A stretch of 64,000 nucleotides of DNA from Streptomyces cellostaticus (GTDB taxonomy: Bacteria; Actinomycetota; Actinomycetes; Streptomycetales; Streptomycetaceae). Within the stretch, counting starts at the first letter, position 1, and every line of letters begins with the position of its first letter. The notes beneath the pieces were generated by a model, which had not been told where the DNA came from, searched no databases, and saw nothing but the letters and a program-made list of their open reading frames with translations. The translations under genes and the position numbers were made by a program. Where the stretch lies: positions 217,113 to 281,112 of the forward strand of contig NZ_KQ948018.1 of assembly GCF_001513965.1 (NCBI RefSeq). The letters run 5' to 3'. Below, piece after piece: positions 39,644-49,517 of this stretch.

Positions 39644-39967
39644 ATGAAGATCAAGAAGGGCGACCTGGTCCAGGTCATCACCGGTAAGGACAAGGGCAAG
39701 CAGGGCAAGGTCATCGCGGCCTTCCCCCGCGAGGACCGTGTCCTGGTCGAGGGTGTCAACCGGGTCAAGAAGCACACCAAGGCCGGCCCGACCGCGAGCG
39801 GTTCGCAGGCCGGTGGCATCGTCACGACCGAGGCGCCGATCCACGTCTCCAACGTCCAGCTGGTCGTTGAGAAGGACGGCAACAAGGTCGTCACGCGTGT
39901 CGGTTACCGCTTCGACGACGAGGGCAACAAGATCCGCGTTGCCAAGCGGACGGGTGAGGACATCTGA
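39644..39967 (+). CDS. rplX: 50S ribosomal protein L24
   Basis: L24 initiates 50S assembly. It has 107 residues with the N-terminal KOW motif ([20 protein letters not shown]). The stop overlaps the rplE start by one base. Confidence 0.97.
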   Translation: MKIKKGDLVQVITGKDKGKQGKVIAAFPREDRVLVEGVNRVKKHTKAGPTASGSQAGGIVTTEAPIHVSNVQLVVEKDGNKVVTRVGYRFDDEGNKIRVAKRTGEDI

Positions 39968-40524
39968 TGGCTACCACCACCACTCCGCGTCTGAAGCAGA
40001 AGTACCGCGAGGAGATCGCGGGCAAGCTGCGTGACGAGTTCAAGTACGAGAACGTCATGCAGATCCCCGGCCTCGTCAAGATCGTGGTCAACATGGGTGT
40101 GGGCGACGCCGCCCGCGACTCCAAGCTGATCGAGGGCGCCATCCGCGACCTCTCCACGATCACCGGCCAGAAGCCGCAGGTCACCAAGGCCCGCAAGTCC
40201 ATCGCGCAGTTCAAGCTGCGTGAGGGCCAGCCGATCGGTGCCCACGTCACGCTCCGTGGCGACCGCATGTGGGAGTTCCTGGACCGCACCCTGTCGCTCG
40301 CGCTGCCGCGCATCCGCGACTTCCGCGGCCTGTCCCCCAAGCAGTTCGACGGCCGTGGCAACTACACCTTCGGTCTCACGGAGCAGGTCATGTTCCACGA
40401 GATCGACCAGGACAAGATCGACCGCACCCGGGGTATGGACATCACCGTGGTGACCACGGCGACCAACGACGCTGAGGGCCGCGCGCTCCTTCGTCACCTC
40501 GGCTTCCCCTTCAAGGAGGCGTGA
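39967..40524 (+). CDS. rplE: 50S ribosomal protein L5
   Basis: L5 binds 5S rRNA in the central protuberance. It has 185 residues, with [10 protein letters not shown] and the [20 protein letters not shown] signature. It is followed directly by the zinc-type S14 gene. Confidence 0.97.
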   Translation: MATTTTPRLKQKYREEIAGKLRDEFKYENVMQIPGLVKIVVNMGVGDAARDSKLIEGAIRDLSTITGQKPQVTKARKSIAQFKLREGQPIGAHVTLRGDRMWEFLDRTLSLALPRIRDFRGLSPKQFDGRGNYTFGLTEQVMFHEIDQDKIDRTRGMDITVVTTATNDAEGRALLRHLGFPFKEA

Positions 40525-40529
40525 GCGAG

Positions 40530-40715
40530 ATGGCGAAGAAGGCTCTGATCGCTAAGGCTGCTCGCAAGCCCAAGTTCGGTGTGCGTGGCTACACCCGCTG
40601 CCAGCGCTGCGGCCGTCCGCACTCCGTGTACCGCAAGTTCGGCCTGTGCCGCGTGTGCCTTCGTGAGATGGCTCACCGTGGCGAGCTGCCGGGCGTGACC
40701 AAGAGCTCCTGGTAA
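40530..40715 (+). CDS. rpsZ: 30S ribosomal protein S14, zinc-binding type
   Basis: S14 completes the 30S head. The 61-residue zinc form is present: CQRC and CRVC pairs (about residues 24-43) bind one zinc. I choose the ATG at 40530 (MAKKALIAK) behind GGAGG; a GTG nine bases earlier (40521) would overlap rplE. Streptomyces also encode a zinc-independent S14 elsewhere, induced under zinc shortage. Confidence 0.96.
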   Translation: MAKKALIAKAARKPKFGVRGYTRCQRCGRPHSVYRKFGLCRVCLREMAHRGELPGVTKSSW

Positions 40716-40734
40716 TCCCTGCTTTTTAGGGATT
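40714..40734 (+). terminator. hairpin after rpsZ
   Basis: AATCCCT and AGGGATT form a 7-bp stem with a GCTTTTT loop overlapping the rpsZ stop codon. It begins a 212-bp gap before rpsH that otherwise has no gene and may contain an S8 control site or internal promoter; I cannot define either. Confidence 0.45.
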
Positions 40735-40927
40735 CCTGAAGCTCTCGGTAAGCATCTGGGTCGGCAGGGGCCCTTCTCCACATGCCGTAGGCTTGTGGGG
40801 TTGGGCGTCTGCCGCGCCCGTACGACTTACTACGCCGTAGGTCCACCGCACCGCACCCGCCTCGTCTCGGATCGAGGAGAGGGATGGGCACCTGGAAACC
40901 CCGGCGAGAGAGGCCGAAGGCCAATTC

Positions 40928-41326
40928 ATGACCATGACTGATCCGATCGCAGACATGCTTACGCGTCTGCGTAACGCGAACTCGGCATACCACGACTCCG
41001 TGACGATGCCGGCATCGAAGATCAAGTCGCACATCGCGGAGATCCTCCAGCAGGAGGGCTTCATCACGGGCTGGAAGGTCGAGGACGCCGAGGTCGGTAA
41101 GAACCTCGTTCTCGAGCTGAAGTTCGGCCCGAACCGTGAGCGCTCCATCGCGGGCATCAAGCGGATCTCCAAGCCCGGTCTCCGGGTGTACGCGAAGTCC
41201 ACCAACCTGCCGAAGGTGCTCGGCGGCCTCGGCGTGGCGATCATCTCCACGTCGCACGGGCTCCTCACCGACAAGCAGGCCGGCAAGAAGGGCGTGGGTG
41301 GGGAAGTCCTCGCCTACGTCTGGTAG
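40928..41326 (+). CDS. rpsH: 30S ribosomal protein S8
   Basis: S8 binds the central domain of 16S rRNA and in E. coli represses the spc operon. It has 132 residues, with [13 protein letters not shown] at the N-terminus and [20 protein letters not shown] at the C-terminus. The unusually long 212-bp gap before it within the spc block sets it apart. Confidence 0.97.
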   Translation: MTMTDPIADMLTRLRNANSAYHDSVTMPASKIKSHIAEILQQEGFITGWKVEDAEVGKNLVLELKFGPNRERSIAGIKRISKPGLRVYAKSTNLPKVLGGLGVAIISTSHGLLTDKQAGKKGVGGEVLAYVW

Positions 41327-41350
41327 CAGAAGGGAACGGAGGAAACAGCT

Positions 41351-41890
41351 ATGTCGCGTATTGGCAAGCTCCCCATCACGGTTCCCGCCGGCGTGGACGT
41401 CACCATCGACGGCCGTACGGTCTCGGTCAAGGGCCCCAAGGGCGCACTGACCCACACCGTCGTGGCACCGATCGAGATCGTCAAGGGTGAGGACGGCGTT
41501 CTGAACGTCACCCGCCCGAACGACGAGCGTCAGAACAAGGCCCTGCACGGCCTGTCCCGCACGCTGGTGGCGAACATGATCACCGGCGTGACCCAGGGTT
41601 ACGTGAAGAAGCTCGAGATCAGCGGTGTCGGTTACCGCGTGACCGCCAAGGGTTCGAACCTCGAGTTCGCTCTGGGCTACAGCCACCCGATCGTCGTCGA
41701 GGCGCCCGAGGGCATCACCTTCAAGGTCGAGGCCCCGACTCGTTTCTCGGTCGAGGGCATCGACAAGCAGAAGGTCGGCGAGGTTGCGGCCAACATCCGC
41801 AAGCTGCGCAAGCCTGACCCGTACAAGGCCAAGGGCGTCAAGTACGAGGGCGAAGTCATCCGCCGCAAGGTCGGAAAGGCGGGTAAGTAA
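41351..41890 (+). CDS. rplF: 50S ribosomal protein L6
   Basis: L6 lies near the sarcin-ricin loop. It has 179 residues with two duplicated alpha/beta domains and the C-terminal signature [16 protein letters not shown]. The start has GGAGGAA upstream; rplR begins 3 bp after the stop. Confidence 0.97.
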   Translation: MSRIGKLPITVPAGVDVTIDGRTVSVKGPKGALTHTVVAPIEIVKGEDGVLNVTRPNDERQNKALHGLSRTLVANMITGVTQGYVKKLEISGVGYRVTAKGSNLEFALGYSHPIVVEAPEGITFKVEAPTRFSVEGIDKQKVGEVAANIRKLRKPDPYKAKGVKYEGEVIRRKVGKAGK

Positions 41891-41893
41891 GCC

Positions 41894-42277
41894 ATGGCAT
41901 ACGGGCAGAAGATCCTCAAGGGCGACGCCTACAAGCGCGCCGCGATCAAGCGCCGTCACATCCGGATCCGCAAGCGGATCGCCGGTACGGCGGAGCGTCC
42001 CCGTCTGGTCGTGACCCGCTCCAACCGCCACATCGTGGCGCAGGTGATCGACGACCTCAAGGGCCACACCCTGGCTTCCGCGTCCACGCTGGACGTGTCG
42101 GTCCGTGGTGGCGAGGGCGACAAGTCCGCGCAGGCCAAGCAGGTCGGCGCCCTGGTCGCCGAGCGTGCCAAGGCCGCCGGTGTCGAGGCTGTCGTGTTCG
42201 ACCGTGGTGGCAACCAGTACGCCGGGCGCATCGCCGCCCTGGCGGACGCCGCCCGCGAAGCCGGGCTCAAGTTCTGA
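41894..42277 (+). CDS. rplR: 50S ribosomal protein L18
   Basis: L18 binds 5S rRNA with L5. It has 127 residues: a basic N-terminus ([14 protein letters not shown]) and the [21 protein letters not shown]-terminus. It lies between rplF and rpsE. Confidence 0.97.
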   Translation: MAYGQKILKGDAYKRAAIKRRHIRIRKRIAGTAERPRLVVTRSNRHIVAQVIDDLKGHTLASASTLDVSVRGGEGDKSAQAKQVGALVAERAKAAGVEAVVFDRGGNQYAGRIAALADAAREAGLKF

Positions 42278-42316
42278 GCCTGCCGTAGCTAGCGGAAACA
42301 GAGAGAGGTAATTCCA

Positions 42317-42922
42317 ATGGCTGGACCCCAGCGCCGCGGTGGCGGTGCCGGTGGCGGCGAGCGGCGGGACCGGAAGGGCCGTGACGGCGGCGCTGCTGCC
42401 GCCGAGAAGACCGCGTACGTTGAGCGCGTTGTCGCGATCAACCGCGTCGCCAAGGTTGTGAAGGGTGGTCGTCGCTTCAGCTTCACCGCGCTGGTCGTGG
42501 TGGGCGACGGTGACGGCACCGTGGGTGTCGGTTACGGCAAGGCCAAGGAGGTGCCGGCCGCCATCGCCAAGGGTGTTGAGGAGGCCAAGAAGCACTTCTT
42601 CAAGGTCCCCCGTATCCAGGGCACCATCCCGCACCCCATCCAGGGTGAGAAGGCTGCCGGCGTCGTGCTGCTCAAGCCCGCGTCCCCGGGTACCGGTGTT
42701 ATCGCCGGTGGTCCGGTGCGTGCCGTGCTCGAGTGCGCCGGTATCCACGACGTGCTGTCGAAGTCGCTCGGCTCCGACAACGCGATCAACATCGTGCACG
42801 CGACCGTGGAGGCCCTGAAGGGCCTGCAGCGTCCCGAGGAGATCGCGGCCCGCCGTGGTCTGCCGCTCGAGGACGTCGCGCCCGCGGCTCTGCTGCGTGC
42901 CCGTGCCGGAGTGGGTGCGTGA
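42317..42922 (+). CDS. rpsE: 30S ribosomal protein S5
   Basis: S5 is a fidelity protein and the site of spectinomycin resistance mutations. The 201-residue protein is longer than E. coli S5 (167) because of a Gly/Arg-rich N-terminus of about 30 residues ([20 protein letters not shown]). The double-stranded RNA-binding-like core begins [20 protein letters not shown]. The last base of its stop is the first base of the rpmD ATG. Confidence 0.97.
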   Translation: MAGPQRRGGGAGGGERRDRKGRDGGAAAAEKTAYVERVVAINRVAKVVKGGRRFSFTALVVVGDGDGTVGVGYGKAKEVPAAIAKGVEEAKKHFFKVPRIQGTIPHPIQGEKAAGVVLLKPASPGTGVIAGGPVRAVLECAGIHDVLSKSLGSDNAINIVHATVEALKGLQRPEEIAARRGLPLEDVAPAALLRARAGVGA

Positions 42923-43104
42923 TGGCGCAGCTGAAGATCACGCAGGTCAAGTCCTACATCGGCAGCAAGCAGAACCACCGCGACACCCTGCGTTCCCTTG
43001 GTCTCAAGGGCATCAACACGCAGGTCGTCAAGGAGGACCGCCCCGAGTTCCGCGGCATGGTGCACACCGTCCGCCACCTCGTGACGGTCGAGGAGGTCGA
43101 CTGA
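42922..43104 (+). CDS. rpmD: 50S ribosomal protein L30
   Basis: L30 is a small 50S protein of 60 residues: [14 protein letters not shown] with [15 protein letters not shown] in the centre. The ATG at 42922 overlaps the rpsE stop; rplO starts 2 bp after its own stop. Confidence 0.96.
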   Translation: MAQLKITQVKSYIGSKQNHRDTLRSLGLKGINTQVVKEDRPEFRGMVHTVRHLVTVEEVD

Positions 43105-43106
43105 TC

Positions 43107-43562
43107 ATGGCGGAGCAGAACCCGCTCAAGATCCACAACCTCCGTCCCGCCCCGGGCGCCAAGACCGCCAAGACCCGTGTCGGTCGTGGTGAGGCGTCGA
43201 AGGGTAAGACGGCCGGTCGTGGTACCAAGGGTACGAAGGCTCGTTACCAGGTTCCGGAGCGCTTCGAGGGTGGCCAGATGCCCCTCCACATGCGCCTCCC
43301 GAAGCTGAAGGGCTTCAAGAACCCGTTCAAGACCGAGTTCCAGGTCGTGAACCTCGACAAGCTGGCCGCGCTCTACCCCGAGGGTGGCGAAGTCACCGTC
43401 GAGGGTCTGGTGGCCAAGGGTGCCGTTCGCAAGAACAGCCTCGTCAAGGTCCTCGGCCAGGGCGAGATCTCCGTGGCGCTGCAGGTGACGGTCGACGCCG
43501 TCTCCGGCTCCGCCAAGGAGAAGATCACCGCCGCCGGCGGTACGGTCACCGAGCTCGTCTGA
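43107..43562 (+). CDS. rplO: 50S ribosomal protein L15
   Basis: L15 is a late assembly protein. From the ATG at 43107 ([18 protein letters not shown]) it has 151 residues, with the glycine/lysine-rich N-terminal extension [19 protein letters not shown] and the C-terminal [13 protein letters not shown] strong terminator follows, splitting the ribosomal genes from secY. Confidence 0.96.
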   Translation: MAEQNPLKIHNLRPAPGAKTAKTRVGRGEASKGKTAGRGTKGTKARYQVPERFEGGQMPLHMRLPKLKGFKNPFKTEFQVVNLDKLAALYPEGGEVTVEGLVAKGAVRKNSLVKVLGQGEISVALQVTVDAVSGSAKEKITAAGGTVTELV

Positions 43563-43597
43563 ATCCTTCAGGCGCCTCGATGACGTGAGCGATCCCG

Positions 43598-43630
43598 ACC
43601 GGGGATACCCCACAATGGGGTATCCCCGGT
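43598..43630 (+). terminator. terminator between rplO and secY
   Basis: A perfect 14-bp stem ACCGGGGATACCCC/GGGGTATCCCCGGT with a 5-nt loop begins 36 bp after rplO. secY and adk probably have their own promoter in the following 120 bp, but I found no convincing hexamer pair there. Confidence 0.85.
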
Positions 43631-43749
43631 TGGTCGTTCCACGGGGGCAGTGTCGCCGGTAAGGTGGCCTGCACTGTTACTTTTTCGTATTCGTCGAACC
43701 TCAAGACCGTCACCCTTGACGCAGTTGCGCGGGGGTCGCAGGAGGCACC

Positions 43750-45063
43750 GTGCTCACCGCGTTCGCCCGGGCGTTCAGGACGCCCGACCTGCGCAAGAAG
43801 CTGCTCTTCACGCTGGGCATCATCGTGGTCTACCGGGTCGGTACCCACATCCCGATCCCTGGCGTCAACTACAAGGCCGTCCAGCAGTGTGTGAGCGAGG
43901 CGGGGGCCAACCAGGGTCTGTTCGGCCTCGTGAACATGTTCAGCGGCGGTGCGCTGCTGCAGATCACGATCTTCGCGCTCGGCATCATGCCGTACATCAC
44001 GGCCAGCATCATCCTTCAGCTGCTGACCGTGGTCATCCCGCGCCTGGAAGCCCTGAAGAAGGAGGGCCAGGCCGGCACGGCGAAGATCACGCAGTACACC
44101 CGCTACCTGACCGTGGCGCTCGCCATCCTGCAGGGCACCGGCCTGGTCGCCACCGCCCGCAGCGGCGCGCTCTTCAACGGCTGCTCGGTCGCCACGAGCA
44201 TCGTCCCGGACCAGGCGATCTTCACGACGATCACGATGGTCATCTGCATGACCGCCGGTACGGCCGTCGTGATGTGGCTCGGTGAGCTGATCACCGACCG
44301 CGGCATCGGCAACGGCATGTCGATCCTGATGTTCATCTCGATCGCCGCGACCTTCCCGTCCGCGCTGTGGGCCATCAAGAAGCAGGGTTCGCTGGCCGGC
44401 GGCTGGATCGAGTTCGGCACGGTCATCCTGGTCGGCCTGGTCATGGTCGCGCTCGTCGTCTTCGTGGAGCAGGCCCAGCGCCGCGTTCCCGTGCAGTACG
44501 CGAAGCGCATGATCGGCCGCCGTTCCTACGGTGGTACGTCCACGTACATCCCGCTCAAGGTGAACCAGGCGGGTGTGATTCCCGTCATCTTCGCCTCGTC
44601 GCTGCTCTACATCCCGGCACTGGTGGCGCAGTTCGCGGGCGGGAACTCGAGCTGGAAAGCGTGGATCCAGAACAACCTGACCAAGGGTGACCACCCGCTT
44701 TACATCAGTCTGTACTTCTTGCTCATCGTTTTCTTCGCGTTCTTCTACGTGGCGATCTCCTTCAACCCCGAGGAAGTCGCCGACAACATGAAGAAGTATG
44801 GTGGCTTCATCCCGGGCATCCGGGCTGGCCGACCGACCGCTGAGTACCTGAGCTACGTGCTCAACCGGATCACCTGGCCGGGTTCGCTGTATCTGGGACT
44901 GATCGCTCTCGTACCGACAATGGCGTTGGTTGGGTTCGGGGCGACGAACAACTTCCCGTTCGGCGGGACCAGCATCCTGATCATCGTGGGTGTCGGTCTC
45001 GAGACGGTGAAGCAGATCGAGAGCCAGCTCCAGCAGCGCAATTACGAAGGGTTCCTCCGCTGA
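43750..45063 (+). CDS. secY: preprotein translocase subunit SecY
   Basis: SecY is the protein-conducting channel in the cytoplasmic membrane. It has 437 residues from the GTG at 43750, behind GCAGGAGG. Ten hydrophobic spans are visible, with the plug region after TM1, the GIMPYITASIILQLLT segment of TM2, and the conserved cytoplasmic loop FVEQAQRRVPVQYAKR. Its stop overlaps the adk ATG by one base. Confidence 0.97.
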   Translation: MLTAFARAFRTPDLRKKLLFTLGIIVVYRVGTHIPIPGVNYKAVQQCVSEAGANQGLFGLVNMFSGGALLQITIFALGIMPYITASIILQLLTVVIPRLEALKKEGQAGTAKITQYTRYLTVALAILQGTGLVATARSGALFNGCSVATSIVPDQAIFTTITMVICMTAGTAVVMWLGELITDRGIGNGMSILMFISIAATFPSALWAIKKQGSLAGGWIEFGTVILVGLVMVALVVFVEQAQRRVPVQYAKRMIGRRSYGGTSTYIPLKVNQAGVIPVIFASSLLYIPALVAQFAGGNSSWKAWIQNNLTKGDHPLYISLYFLLIVFFAFFYVAISFNPEEVADNMKKYGGFIPGIRAGRPTAEYLSYVLNRITWPGSLYLGLIALVPTMALVGFGATNNFPFGGTSILIIVGVGLETVKQIESQLQQRNYEGFLR

Positions 45064-45728
45064 TGCGTATCGTCCTCGTCGGGCCGCCGGGTGCCGGTAA
45101 GGGAACGCAAGCCGTCCGGCTCGCAGAGAAGCTGGCCATCCCGCACATCTCCACCGGCGACCTGTTCCGGGCCAACATCAGCCGGCAGACCGAGCTGGGC
45201 AAGCTCGCGAAGTCCTACATGGACGCCGGCAACCTCGTACCCGACGAGGTCACCATCGCGATGGCCAAGGACCGCATGGAGCAGCCGGACGCGGAGAACG
45301 GCTTCCTGCTGGACGGCTTCCCGCGCAACGTCTCGCAGGCCGAGGCCCTGGACGCGCTGCTGGAATCCGAGAGCATCACGCTGGACGCCGTCCTGGACCT
45401 GGAGGTCCCGGAGGAGGAGGTCGTCAAGCGGATCGCCGGCCGGCGCATCTGCCGTAACGACTCGTCCCACGTCTTCCACGTGACGTACAGCCCGGCGAAG
45501 CAGGAGGGCGTGTGCGACGTCTGCGGCGGTGAGCTCTACCAGCGCGACGACGACTCCGAGGAGACCGTCCGCAAGCGGCTGGAGGTCTACCACACGCAGA
45601 CCGAGCCGATCATCGACTACTACAAGGCGCAGGGCCTGGTCGTGACGATCTCCTCCCTGGGCCCGGTGGACGAGATCACGCAGCGGGCGCTGGAGGCGCT
45701 CAAGCGCGAGAAGGCCGAGAACAAGTAG
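45063..45728 (+). CDS. adk: adenylate kinase
   Basis: Adk interconverts AMP + ATP and 2 ADP in the cytosol. It is the 221-residue long form. The P-loop GPPGAGKGT is at residues 7-15, and the AMP-binding part includes STGDLFRANI and LLDGFPRN. The LID domain (about 125-165) carries C-R-N-D and CDVC residues like zinc-type lids of Gram-positives. It is coupled to secY by a one-base overlap. Confidence 0.96.
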   Translation: MRIVLVGPPGAGKGTQAVRLAEKLAIPHISTGDLFRANISRQTELGKLAKSYMDAGNLVPDEVTIAMAKDRMEQPDAENGFLLDGFPRNVSQAEALDALLESESITLDAVLDLEVPEEEVVKRIAGRRICRNDSSHVFHVTYSPAKQEGVCDVCGGELYQRDDDSEETVRKRLEVYHTQTEPIIDYYKAQGLVVTISSLGPVDEITQRALEALKREKAENK

Positions 45729-45827
45729 ATCGCGGTCCTTCCGGCCGCGGCTCCCTCCCGGGTGCCGCGGCCGTAGTGTTGTGTAGGTAACCCAGCCGAC
45801 GTGAGTGACGGAGAGCGCAGGCCCCCC

Positions 45828-46664
45828 ATGGTGCAGATCAAGACCCCCGAGCAGATCGCCAAGATGCGTGCGGCGGGCCTGGTCGTCGCCGCGATCCACG
45901 CGGCCACCCGGGAGGCGGCGGTGCCGGGTGCCAGCACCAGGGACCTGGACGAGGTCGCCCGCAAGGTGCTCGCGGAGCACGGCGCCAAGTCGAACTTCCT
46001 GGGGTACGGCGGTTTCCCCGCGACGATCTGCACCTCGGTCAACGAGGTGGTCGTCCACGGCATCCCCGCGGAGGACGTCGTCCTGAAGGACGGCGACATC
46101 ATCTCCATCGACTGCGGCGCGATCATCGACGGCTGGCACGGTGACGCGGCCTACACGGCTTTCGTGGGCTCCGGTCACGCCCCGGAGCTGATCGAGCTGT
46201 CCCGGGTGACCGAGGAATCGATGTGGGCCGGCATCGCGGCCATGAAGCAGGGCAACCGCCTGGTCGACATCTCCCGGGCCGTCGAGACGTACATCCGCCG
46301 CCAGCCGAAGCCCGGCGGCGGCAAGTACGGGATCATCGAGGACTACGGCGGCCACGGCATCGGCACCGAGATGCACATGGACCCGCACCTGCTGAACTAC
46401 GTCGACCGCCGCCGCGGCAAGGGCCCCAAGCTGGTCCCCGGCTTCTGCCTCGCGATCGAGCCGATGGTCTCCCTCGGCACCCCCCGCACCGAGGTCCTCA
46501 AGGACGACTGGACGGTCATCACCACCGACGGCACCTGGTCCTCCCACTGGGAGCACTCGGTCGCACTGACCGCGGACGGCCCGCTCGTGCTGACGGCTCC
46601 GGACGGCGGCAGGGCAAAGCTGGCCGAGTACGGCGTGACGGCCGCCCCCGACCCCCTGGCATAG
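45828..46664 (+). CDS. map: methionine aminopeptidase type I
   Basis: This enzyme removes N-terminal methionine from new proteins. From the ATG at 45828 (MVQIKTPEQ) it has 278 residues. The five metal ligands lie in IDCGAIIDGWHGDAAYT (two Asp), GHGIGTEMH (His), AIEPMV (Glu) and the WSSHWEHSVAL Glu; VVHGIP carries the substrate-binding His. No N-terminal zinc-finger extension is present. A GTG at 45801 would add nine residues. The secY-adk-map-infA order is classic. Confidence 0.95.
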   Translation: MVQIKTPEQIAKMRAAGLVVAAIHAATREAAVPGASTRDLDEVARKVLAEHGAKSNFLGYGGFPATICTSVNEVVVHGIPAEDVVLKDGDIISIDCGAIIDGWHGDAAYTAFVGSGHAPELIELSRVTEESMWAGIAAMKQGNRLVDISRAVETYIRRQPKPGGGKYGIIEDYGGHGIGTEMHMDPHLLNYVDRRRGKGPKLVPGFCLAIEPMVSLGTPRTEVLKDDWTVITTDGTWSSHWEHSVALTADGPLVLTAPDGGRAKLAEYGVTAAPDPLA

Positions 46665-46694
46665 AGATCAGGGGCATGGGGCAGACTCCCTCGA

Positions 46695-46724
46695 TTCGTG
46701 TTTCCGGGTGCGCTGACGTAGACT
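46695..46724 (+). promoter_or_regulatory. candidate infA promoter
   Basis: TTCGTG and TAGACT are separated by 18 bp in the 163-bp gap between map and infA. The -10 is good, the -35 is poor. Confidence 0.45.
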
Positions 46725-46770
46725 GACTCGTCGGCTCTCGTGCACCCGCATGTCTGCATGCGCTCGCACT

Positions 46771-46786
46771 TTGTCCCTCGGGACAA
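46771..46786 (+). promoter_or_regulatory. hairpin in infA leader
   Basis: TTGTCCC and GGGACAA form a perfect 7-bp inverted repeat around TC, 42 bp before infA. Confidence 0.4.
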
Positions 46787-46827
46787 GCCAGAGAGTCGAT
46801 CAAGGTAGTCGATTCGAAGGGCGAAGC

Positions 46828-47049
46828 GTGGCCAAGAAGCAAGGTGCCATCGAGATCGAGGGCACTGTCGTCGAGTCTCTGCCGAACGCCATGTTCAAGG
46901 TCGAGCTCCAGAACGGCCACCAGGTCCTGGCACACATCAGCGGCAAGATGCGTATGCACTACATCCGCATCCTCCCTGACGACCGGGTCGTGGTGGAGCT
47001 GTCTCCGTACGACCTGACGCGTGGCCGGATCGTCTACCGCTACAAGTAG
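46828..47049 (+). CDS. infA: translation initiation factor IF-1
   Basis: IF-1 blocks the A site during initiation. The 73-residue OB-fold protein begins at the GTG at 46828 ([20 protein letters not shown]) and ends with [13 protein letters not shown]. It heads the alpha-block genes and is followed by rpmJ after 60 bp. Confidence 0.97.
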   Translation: MAKKQGAIEIEGTVVESLPNAMFKVELQNGHQVLAHISGKMRMHYIRILPDDRVVVELSPYDLTRGRIVYRYK

Positions 47050-47109
47050 ATCTTGCCCGCGCCCCGGGCCCGCCCGGTGCGATGGCACTGACCCGGAGAA
47101 CCTCACCCA

Positions 47110-47223
47110 ATGAAGGTCAAGCCGAGCGTCAAGAAGATCTGCGACAAGTGCAGGGTGATCCGCCGTCACGGTCGGGTCATGGTCATCTGCGAGAACCCGC
47201 GCCACAAGCAGCGCCAGGGCTGA
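47110..47223 (+). CDS. rpmJ: 50S ribosomal protein L36, zinc-binding type
   Basis: This 37-residue protein, [20 protein letters not shown]..., carries the zinc ligands C11, C14 and C27 and a His (H32) near the C-terminus. It is in the usual infA-rpmJ-rpsM order. It is easily missed because of its length. Confidence 0.95.
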   Translation: MKVKPSVKKICDKCRVIRRHGRVMVICENPRHKQRQG

Positions 47224-47237
47224 CGCACGACCGATCC

Positions 47238-47256
47238 CTCTGCATTCATCGCAGAG
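47238..47256 (+). promoter_or_regulatory. hairpin after rpmJ
   Basis: CTCTGC and GCAGAG form a 6-bp stem with a 7-nt loop in the 191-bp gap before rpsM. Confidence 0.4.
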
Positions 47257-47319
47257 TTTCGCGCGACGCAAGCTGAATATGTTCATACGCAGGACCCAGG
47301 CACCGCAGGTGTCTGACAC

Positions 47320-47339
47320 CCCCGGTTCGGAGGCCGGGG
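47320..47339 (+). promoter_or_regulatory. hairpin in rpsM leader
   Basis: CCCCGG and CCGGGG form a 6-bp stem with an 8-nt loop, 76 bp before rpsM. The gap may be the S4- or S13-type control leader of the alpha operon; this is inferred from position only. Confidence 0.4.
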
Positions 47340-47414
47340 ACCCAGTTCGTACCTGGTACGGCGGCTGGGAGCCGGTTCTGCGGAAGACCTCCGAAGATCA
47401 CCAGGAGCCATTGA

Positions 47415-47795
47415 ATGGCACGCGTTTCCGGTGTTGACATCCCGCGCGAAAAGCGTGTGGAGGTCGCCCTCACCTACGTGTTCGGCATCGGCCGGACGCT
47501 CTCGCAGCAGACGCTGGCCGAGACCGGTATCGACCCGAACACCCGCGTTCGTGACCTGACCGAAGAGCAGCTGGTCGCGATCCGCGAGTACGTCGACAAC
47601 AACATCAAGACCGAGGGTGACCTCCGTCGCGAGATCCAGGCCGACATCCGCCGCAAGGTCGAGATCGGCTGCTACCAGGGTCTCCGTCACCGTCGTGGTC
47701 TGCCCGTCCGTGGTCAGCGCACCAGCACGAACGCCCGCACCCGCAAGGGCCCGCGTCGCGCCATCGCCGGCAAGAAGAAGCCGGGCAAGAAGTAG
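47415..47795 (+). CDS. rpsM: 30S ribosomal protein S13
   Basis: S13 contacts the P-site tRNA and inter-subunit bridges. It has 126 residues, with [20 protein letters not shown] and the C-terminal [19 protein letters not shown]. rpsK follows after 66 bp. Confidence 0.97.
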   Translation: MARVSGVDIPREKRVEVALTYVFGIGRTLSQQTLAETGIDPNTRVRDLTEEQLVAIREYVDNNIKTEGDLRREIQADIRRKVEIGCYQGLRHRRGLPVRGQRTSTNARTRKGPRRAIAGKKKPGKK

Positions 47796-47861
47796 TCCGC
47801 AGCGGACTCGCCGTCCAGCGGTCTTCGCTGTAGGACCGACCACCTCCCGTAGGAGTTATAG

Positions 47862-48266
47862 ATGCCCCCCAAGGGTCGTCAGGGCGCTGCCAAGAAGGTG
47901 CGCCGCAAGGAAAAGAAGAACGTCGCTCACGGCCACGCGCACATCAAGAGCACGTTCAACAACACGATCGTTTCGATCACGGACCCGTCCGGCAACGTGA
48001 TCTCCTGGGCCTCCGCCGGCCACGTCGGCTTCAAGGGCTCCCGGAAGTCCACGCCGTTCGCCGCGCAGATGGCCGCCGAGTCGGCTGCCCGCCGCGCCCA
48101 GGAGCACGGCATGCGCAAGGTCGACGTGTTCGTCAAGGGCCCGGGCTCCGGTCGTGAGACCGCGATCCGCTCCCTGCAGGCCACGGGCCTCGAGGTCGGC
48201 TCCATCCAGGACGTCACCCCGACCCCGCACAACGGCTGCCGTCCGCCGAAGCGTCGTCGCGTCTGA
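47862..48266 (+). CDS. rpsK: 30S ribosomal protein S11
   Basis: S11 lines the mRNA exit platform. It has 134 residues, with [20 protein letters not shown] and the C-terminal [18 protein letters not shown]. rpoA follows 143 bp later without an rpsD gene, as is usual for Streptomyces, whose S4 gene lies elsewhere. Confidence 0.97.
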   Translation: MPPKGRQGAAKKVRRKEKKNVAHGHAHIKSTFNNTIVSITDPSGNVISWASAGHVGFKGSRKSTPFAAQMAAESAARRAQEHGMRKVDVFVKGPGSGRETAIRSLQATGLEVGSIQDVTPTPHNGCRPPKRRRV

Positions 48267-48286
48267 CCTCGCTTCACCGGGCTTTT

Positions 48287-48320
48287 CGGGCGGTACGGCT
48301 CCTTCGGGTCGTGCCGCCCG
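48287..48320 (+). terminator. hairpin between rpsK and rpoA
   Basis: CGGGCGGTACG pairs with CGTGCCGCCCG (11 bp, one T-G pair) over a loop containing CCTTCGGG. It may be a partial terminator that lets rpoA be controlled apart from rpsMK. Confidence 0.6.
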
Positions 48321-48409
48321 TACCCTTGCAGTACCCGCGCTTTTCACGGGCGCGGTTTCCGTCGGGCGTCAAATAGCGGGCGTCCACGAATGAAGGATCT
48401 GATCCACAC

Positions 48410-49432
48410 ATGCTGATCGCTCAGCGTCCCTCGTTGACCGAAGAGGTCGTCGACGAGTTCCGCTCCCGGTTCGTGATCGAGCCGCTGGAGCCGGGCTTCG
48501 GCTACACCCTCGGCAACTCCCTCCGCCGTACCCTCCTGTCCTCGATCCCGGGTGCCGCTGTCACCAGCATCCGCATCGACGGCGTGCTGCACGAGTTCAC
48601 CACCGTGCCGGGCGTCAAGGAGGACGTCACCGACCTGATCCTCAACATCAAGCAGCTGGTCGTCTCCTCGGAGCACGACGAGCCGGTCGTGATGTACCTG
48701 CGCAAGCAGGGCCCGGGTCTGGTCACCGCCGCCGACATCGCGCCCCCGGCCGGTGTCGAGGTGCACAACCCCGACCTGGTCCTCGCCACGCTCAACGGCA
48801 AGGGCAAGCTGGAGATGGAGCTGACCGTCGAGCGCGGTCGCGGCTACGTCTCCGCCGTGCAGAACAAGCAGGTGGGCCAGGAGATCGGCCGTATCCCGGT
48901 CGACTCCATCTACAGCCCCGTGCTGAAGGTCACGTACAAGGTCGAGGCGACCCGTGTCGAGCAGCGCACCGACTTCGACAAGCTGATCGTCGACGTCGAG
49001 ACGAAGCAGGCCATGCGTCCGCGTGACGCCATGGCGTCGGCCGGTAAGACCCTGGTCGAGCTGTTCGGTCTCGCCCGCGAGCTGAACATCGACGCCGAGG
49101 GCATCGACATGGGCCCGTCCCCCACGGACGCTGCCCTTGCCGCCGACCTGGCGCTGCCGATCGAGGAGCTGGAGCTCACCGTTCGGTCGTACAACTGCCT
49201 CAAGCGTGAGGGCATCCACTCCGTGGGTGAGCTCGTCGCCCGCTCCGAGGCCGACCTCCTGGACATCCGCAACTTCGGTGCGAAGTCCATCGACGAGGTC
49301 AAGGCGAAGCTGGCCGGCATGGGCCTGGCCCTGAAGGACAGCCCGCCCGGATTCGACCCGACCGCCGCCGCCGACGCCTTCGGTGCCGACGACGACGCGG
49401 ACGCGGGTTTCGTGGAGACCGAGCAGTACTGA
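48410..49432 (+). CDS. rpoA: RNA polymerase alpha subunit
   Basis: The alpha dimer starts core assembly, and its C-terminal domain binds UP elements and activators. It has 340 residues. The N-terminal domain includes [20 protein letters not shown]; a linker precedes the CTD with [18 protein letters not shown] and [17 protein letters not shown]. It ends in an acidic tail typical of Streptomyces. rplQ follows after 85 bp. Confidence 0.97.
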   Translation: MLIAQRPSLTEEVVDEFRSRFVIEPLEPGFGYTLGNSLRRTLLSSIPGAAVTSIRIDGVLHEFTTVPGVKEDVTDLILNIKQLVVSSEHDEPVVMYLRKQGPGLVTAADIAPPAGVEVHNPDLVLATLNGKGKLEMELTVERGRGYVSAVQNKQVGQEIGRIPVDSIYSPVLKVTYKVEATRVEQRTDFDKLIVDVETKQAMRPRDAMASAGKTLVELFGLARELNIDAEGIDMGPSPTDAALAADLALPIEELELTVRSYNCLKREGIHSVGELVARSEADLLDIRNFGAKSIDEVKAKLAGMGLALKDSPPGFDPTAAADAFGADDDADAGFVETEQY

Positions 49433-49517
49433 TCGGTCTTTGCCGGTGAGCATCCGCTCATCGGGTTCCTGACCCCGGTACCTGATACGGCCGGGGCAGA
49501 CACACAGGAGAAGAACA